The translations under genes and the position numbers were made by a program. A stretch of 5,952 nt of DNA from the NCBI GenBank assembly GCA_002707085.1, contig PALY01000118.1:44018-49969 (forward strand). The letters run 5' to 3'. The notes below the pieces were generated by a model that searched no databases, was not told the DNA's origin, and was given only the letters and a program-made list of their open reading frames with translations. Numbering within the stretch: position 1 is the first letter of the stretch; each line of letters opens with the position of its first letter. This document shows, one piece after another, positions 5,041 to 5,952 of the stretch. The DNA is from Deltaproteobacteria bacterium. Its GTDB lineage: Bacteria; Myxococcota_A; UBA796.

Positions 5041-5952
5041 TCACATGTGGATGGCGCGCCCATCTACGGCCAGTGCCGCCTCTTTCACCACTTCATGAAG
5101 TGTCGGGTGTGCATGACATACCCGTGCGATGTCCTCACTCGAAGCGCCAAAGGCCATGGCCATTGACGCTTCTACGATCAACTCGCCGACCCGAGGGCCA
5201 ATCATGTGAACACCAAGTACCCGATCGGTTTCCGCATGAGCCACGATTTTGACCAAGCCTTGGGTCTGACCCAGGGCGCGGGCTCGACCATTGGCTCGAA
5301 AGGGAAATGAACCTTGCTTGTATGGAATTCCTGCAGCATCCAACTCTTCCGAAGTCTGTCCCACTGTCGCGATTTCCGGGTCGGTATAGATCACGTTGGG
5401 AATGGCATCATAGTTTACGTGTCCCCACCCCGTCGCGATGCGTTCGGCTACAGCAATGCCTTCTTCTTCCGCCTTGTGAGCAAGCATGGCCCCTTGTACA
5501 ACATCTCCAATCGCAAAGACTCCCTCAGCCGATGTCTGAAGGTGATTGTCGATGGGAATTCGTCCGCGGTCATCGGTTGTAATGCCAATATTTTCTAAGC
5601 CAAGATTCTCGGTGTACGGAGACCGACCCACTGCAACCAATACACGATCACAGGAAATGGGATCAATACCATCGGCTTCTACAACGCAACCCTTGCCTTT
5701 GGTTTTCGCACCGGTGACACGCACCCCAAATTTAAGTGTGAGTCCCTGACGTTTAAAGATCTTGGCAGCCTCTTTCCCAATGGCAGAGTCCATCATCGGC
5801 AAACATCGATCGGAATACTCCAACACGGTGACTTTGGCACCCAAGCGAGCCCACACCGAACCCAATTCCAGCCCAATCACCCCTGCACCAATCACCACAA
5901 GGTGTTTGGGTACCTCGGGATACGACAACGCTTCCGTGCTGCCACCAATCCT
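5041..5952 (-). CDS. lpdA: Dihydrolipoamide dehydrogenase (E3), C-terminal two thirds, truncated by the window edge
   Basis: E3 is the flavoprotein that reoxidises dihydrolipoyl groups of 2-oxoacid dehydrogenase complexes and the glycine cleavage system with NAD+ (EC 1.8.1.4). The visible 303 residues run from the right edge (frame open to 5952) to the TGA at 5041-5043. Numbering from the edge, residues 22-29 GAGVIGLE begin the NAD-binding Rossmann motif, ending in VTVLE. VAVGRSPYTENLGLE follows, and GVFAIGDVVQGAMLAHKAEEEG (from 144) is the second FAD-binding motif. The C-terminal interface domain carries HAHPTLHE, with the catalytic His282 and Glu287 of the His-Glu pair. The sequence GSVWARLGA and the ending AVDGRAIHM resemble the alphaproteobacterial/mitochondrial type of E3. 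The N-terminal FAD domain with the redox-active CX4C disulfide lies outside the window. The TTG at 5928 is internal, not a start. Full-length members have about 460-480 residues. Nothing looks broken. No E1 or E2 gene is visible. Confidence 0.95.
   Translation of the reverse strand, partial: RIGGSTEALSYPEVPKHLVVIGAGVIGLELGSVWARLGAKVTVLEYSDRCLPMMDSAIGKEAAKIFKRQGLTLKFGVRVTGAKTKGKGCVVEADGIDPISCDRVLVAVGRSPYTENLGLENIGITTDDRGRIPIDNHLQTSAEGVFAIGDVVQGAMLAHKAEEEGIAVAERIATGWGHVNYDAIPNVIYTDPEIATVGQTSEELDAAGIPYKQGSFPFRANGRARALGQTQGLVKIVAHAETDRVLGVHMIGPRVGELIVEASMAMAFGASSEDIARVCHAHPTLHEVVKEAALAVDGRAIHM

Noticed and set aside
5926..5928. TTG at 5928 as the start of dihydrolipoamide dehydrogenase
   Set aside because: It falls inside the segment linking the FAD and NAD domains; homology continues to the window edge.

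Overview
The window looks like chromosomal DNA from a deltaproteobacterial-type bacterium, most probably Myxococcota. The strongest pointer is the C-terminus of the minus-strand gene at 3984-4922: a Gly-Cys-Ser motif, a short hydrophobic helix and a final Arg-Arg-Arg, which matches the MYXO-CTERM sorting signal. The Thr/Ser/Asp-rich linker after the lipobox in the gene at 1037 and the density of lipoproteins fit the same group. GC content looks intermediate by eye. No rRNA, tRNA, CRISPR array, insertion sequence or phage gene was seen.

Layout. On the plus strand, 1-920 is the 3' part of a Cys-rich Sel1/Hcp-type repeat protein whose start lies before the window. It is followed by a small Cys-rich lipoprotein (1037-1468) and, 44 nt later, a secreted YceI-family protein (1513-2055). 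The strand then switches. Three tightly packed minus-strand genes (read 3279 to 2096) encode small lipoproteins. They are diverged copies of one another over a C-terminal core with two cysteines 30-32 residues apart. A 72-nt divergent spacer separates them from a plus-strand lipoprotein with a beta-rich, barrel-like body (3352-3948). The minus strand then carries the MYXO-CTERM surface protein (3984-4922) and, entering from the right edge, the C-terminal two thirds of dihydrolipoamide dehydrogenase (5041-5952).

How the genes relate. Apart from dihydrolipoamide dehydrogenase, every gene with a visible N-terminus encodes an exported protein: five lipoproteins, one soluble periplasmic protein and one protein with a surface-anchoring signal. 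The region is therefore an envelope-protein neighbourhood beside a central-metabolism gene, not a recognisable pathway. The item most worth following up is the operon of three paralogous lipoproteins, which I cannot assign to a named family. Nothing here amounts to a clear new multi-gene system. All non-coding gaps are under 120 nt.
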